In this document: positions 6,061 to 6,731 of the stretch, piece after piece
How the letters are laid out: each line of letters starts with the position of its first letter
How positions within the stretch are numbered: the stretch's first letter is position 1
Source: Acidobacteriota bacterium
GTDB taxonomy: Bacteria; Acidobacteriota; UBA6911
NCBI GenBank assembly: GCA_031254095.1
Contig: JAIRVC010000018.1
Span: forward strand, 1-6,731
Direction of reading: 5' to 3'
Length of the DNA: 6,731 nucleotides
The notes under the pieces: generated by a model
Databases searched by the model: none
Told to the model about the DNA's origin: nothing
What the model saw: only the letters and a program-made list of their open reading frames with translations
Program-made: the position numbers and the translations under genes

Positions 6061-6731
6061 CTATGACTTCGACGCCGGTTTGTCGGGCGGCGTTCCAGGT
6101 TTTCGATCCATTTTTGGCTTTGCCGCTACGAGATTGACGTCATACCCGTTTATGTCTTCCTGCGAAGGAGTTTCCCGAACCAGCTTGAGCGCGCGCGCGG
6201 GACAGATCGTCACGCACGCCGGTTCGCCTTCCGGCCCGCCCTTGCGTCCCCAATAAGGCGCGTTTACGCACAGATCGCACTTGGACGATTTCTTCTTAAA
6301 ATGATTCCAGACAGTCCGGCGCGGACGCTGCGGACACATTTTCAGACACATCTGACAGCCGATACATTTGTTTTCATCTATCACCCGGATATTGCCGTTC
6401 GCGGCATCAATATGCGCCGCGCCGACAGGACAACTGTTGACGCAAACCGGCGTCACGCAATGACGGCAGACCGCCATAACGATGTCGTTCGGATACTTCG
6501 TGAACGACGGCGCGTCGCGGATAATCTGTATGCGGGACAGTGAAGGATTCGCCTCACCCTGATGCCCCATTGAACAGGCGTACATGCAGCTCTGGCAGCC
6601 CCAGCAGGCGCGGCTGTCGTAAACGATATATCCAGTCGATGCCGGAAATGCCGCCTTTGTTCCGGCATTCTGCGCCGACCCGGCAATCGGAGCGCCCACC
6701 GCGAGCGCTCCGGTCGCGACAGCGGCGCTTC
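6061..6731 (-). CDS. Tat-exported 4Fe-4S electron-transfer protein with four clusters (YdhY/NrfC/DmsB-like), N-terminus cut by window
   Basis: The open frame runs to the right edge without an upstream stop. A GTG at 6699 could start a 212-residue protein, but the frame upstream reads S-A-A-V-A-T-G-A-L-A and continues A-V-G-A-P-I-A-G. This is the hydrophobic stretch of a signal peptide, so the true start and any twin-arginine motif lie beyond the window. Numbered from that GTG, 16 cysteines form four sets: 32/35/38/42, 78/81/86/90, 112/115/118/122 and 141/144/162/166. The third and fourth carry the C-P ending typical of bacterial ferredoxin repeats. This is the arrangement of four-cluster subunits such as NrfC, DmsB and YdhY, which pass electrons between a catalytic subunit and a membrane or quinone partner. 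The C-terminal tail is rich in Pro and Lys. The gene ends 15 nt before the right AOR gene, its probable partner. Export is inferred from the leader only. Confidence 0.88.
   Translation of the reverse strand, partial: SAAVATGALAVGAPIAGSAQNAGTKAAFPASTGYIVYDSRACWGCQSCMYACSMGHQGEANPSLSRIQIIRDAPSFTKYPNDIVMAVCRHCVTPVCVNSCPVGAAHIDAANGNIRVIDENKCIGCQMCLKMCPQRPRRTVWNHFKKKSSKCDLCVNAPYWGRKGGPEGEPACVTICPARALKLVRETPSQEDINGYDVNLVAAKPKMDRKPGTPPDKPASKS

Noticed and set aside
6697..6699. GTG as start codon of the four-cluster Fe-S protein
   Set aside because: The frame stays open upstream and encodes a signal-peptide-like hydrophobic stretch that this start would cut in half. No ribosome binding site is evident before it.

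Overview
The window is a minus-strand block of anaerobic redox genes. In transcription order (right to left) it holds: a Tat-exported protein with four predicted 4Fe-4S clusters, cut by the right edge (6061..6731); an aldehyde:ferredoxin-oxidoreductase (AOR)-family tungsto/molybdo-enzyme, complete at 682 aa (3997..6045); a strong intrinsic terminator; a 71-bp inverted-repeat element; a GapN-type aldehyde dehydrogenase of 537 aa (2215..3828); a 155-bp palindromic element; and a second AOR-family gene (1..2033) that loses only its last few codons at the left edge. I see no real plus-strand gene.

The two AOR genes are paralogs that align without net length change at a constant offset of 4012 bases. 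A by-hand comparison gives about 80 amino-acid differences in 677 positions (about 88% identity). The homology includes the ribosome binding site and stops at 2048/6060, one base before the 155-bp palindrome next to the left copy. The Fe-S gene that precedes the right copy is absent in front of the left copy. Both paralogs resemble the YdhV branch of the AOR family. The Fe-S protein resembles the YdhY/NrfC/DmsB type of four-cluster electron-transfer subunit, and E. coli YdhV and YdhY are likewise encoded together.

The most notable observation is that the right AOR copy has the complete C-x2-C-x3-C cluster motif (Cys270, Cys273, Cys277, with Cys536 as likely fourth ligand). The left copy has Asp (GAC) at 277, while its reading frame is fully open. 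It therefore looks like a functional but divergent paralog, not a decaying one. A patch just upstream of this motif (residues 242-269) is also strongly divergent between copies.

How the genes may work together (inference): the AOR enzymes oxidise an aldehyde or related substrate at a pterin-bound W/Mo centre and pass electrons through their own cluster to the four-cluster protein. The GapN-type enzyme between them would oxidise an aldehyde, possibly glyceraldehyde 3-phosphate, with NADP. The terminator and the two palindromic elements suggest that the Fe-S/AOR pair is one transcription unit, and that GapN with the left AOR is another that was assembled later.

The organism is probably an anaerobic bacterium with a Tat system and moderate-to-high GC content. 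The AOR-family enzymes and multi-cluster ferredoxin-like protein support anaerobiosis. I cannot place it taxonomically from the sequence alone.
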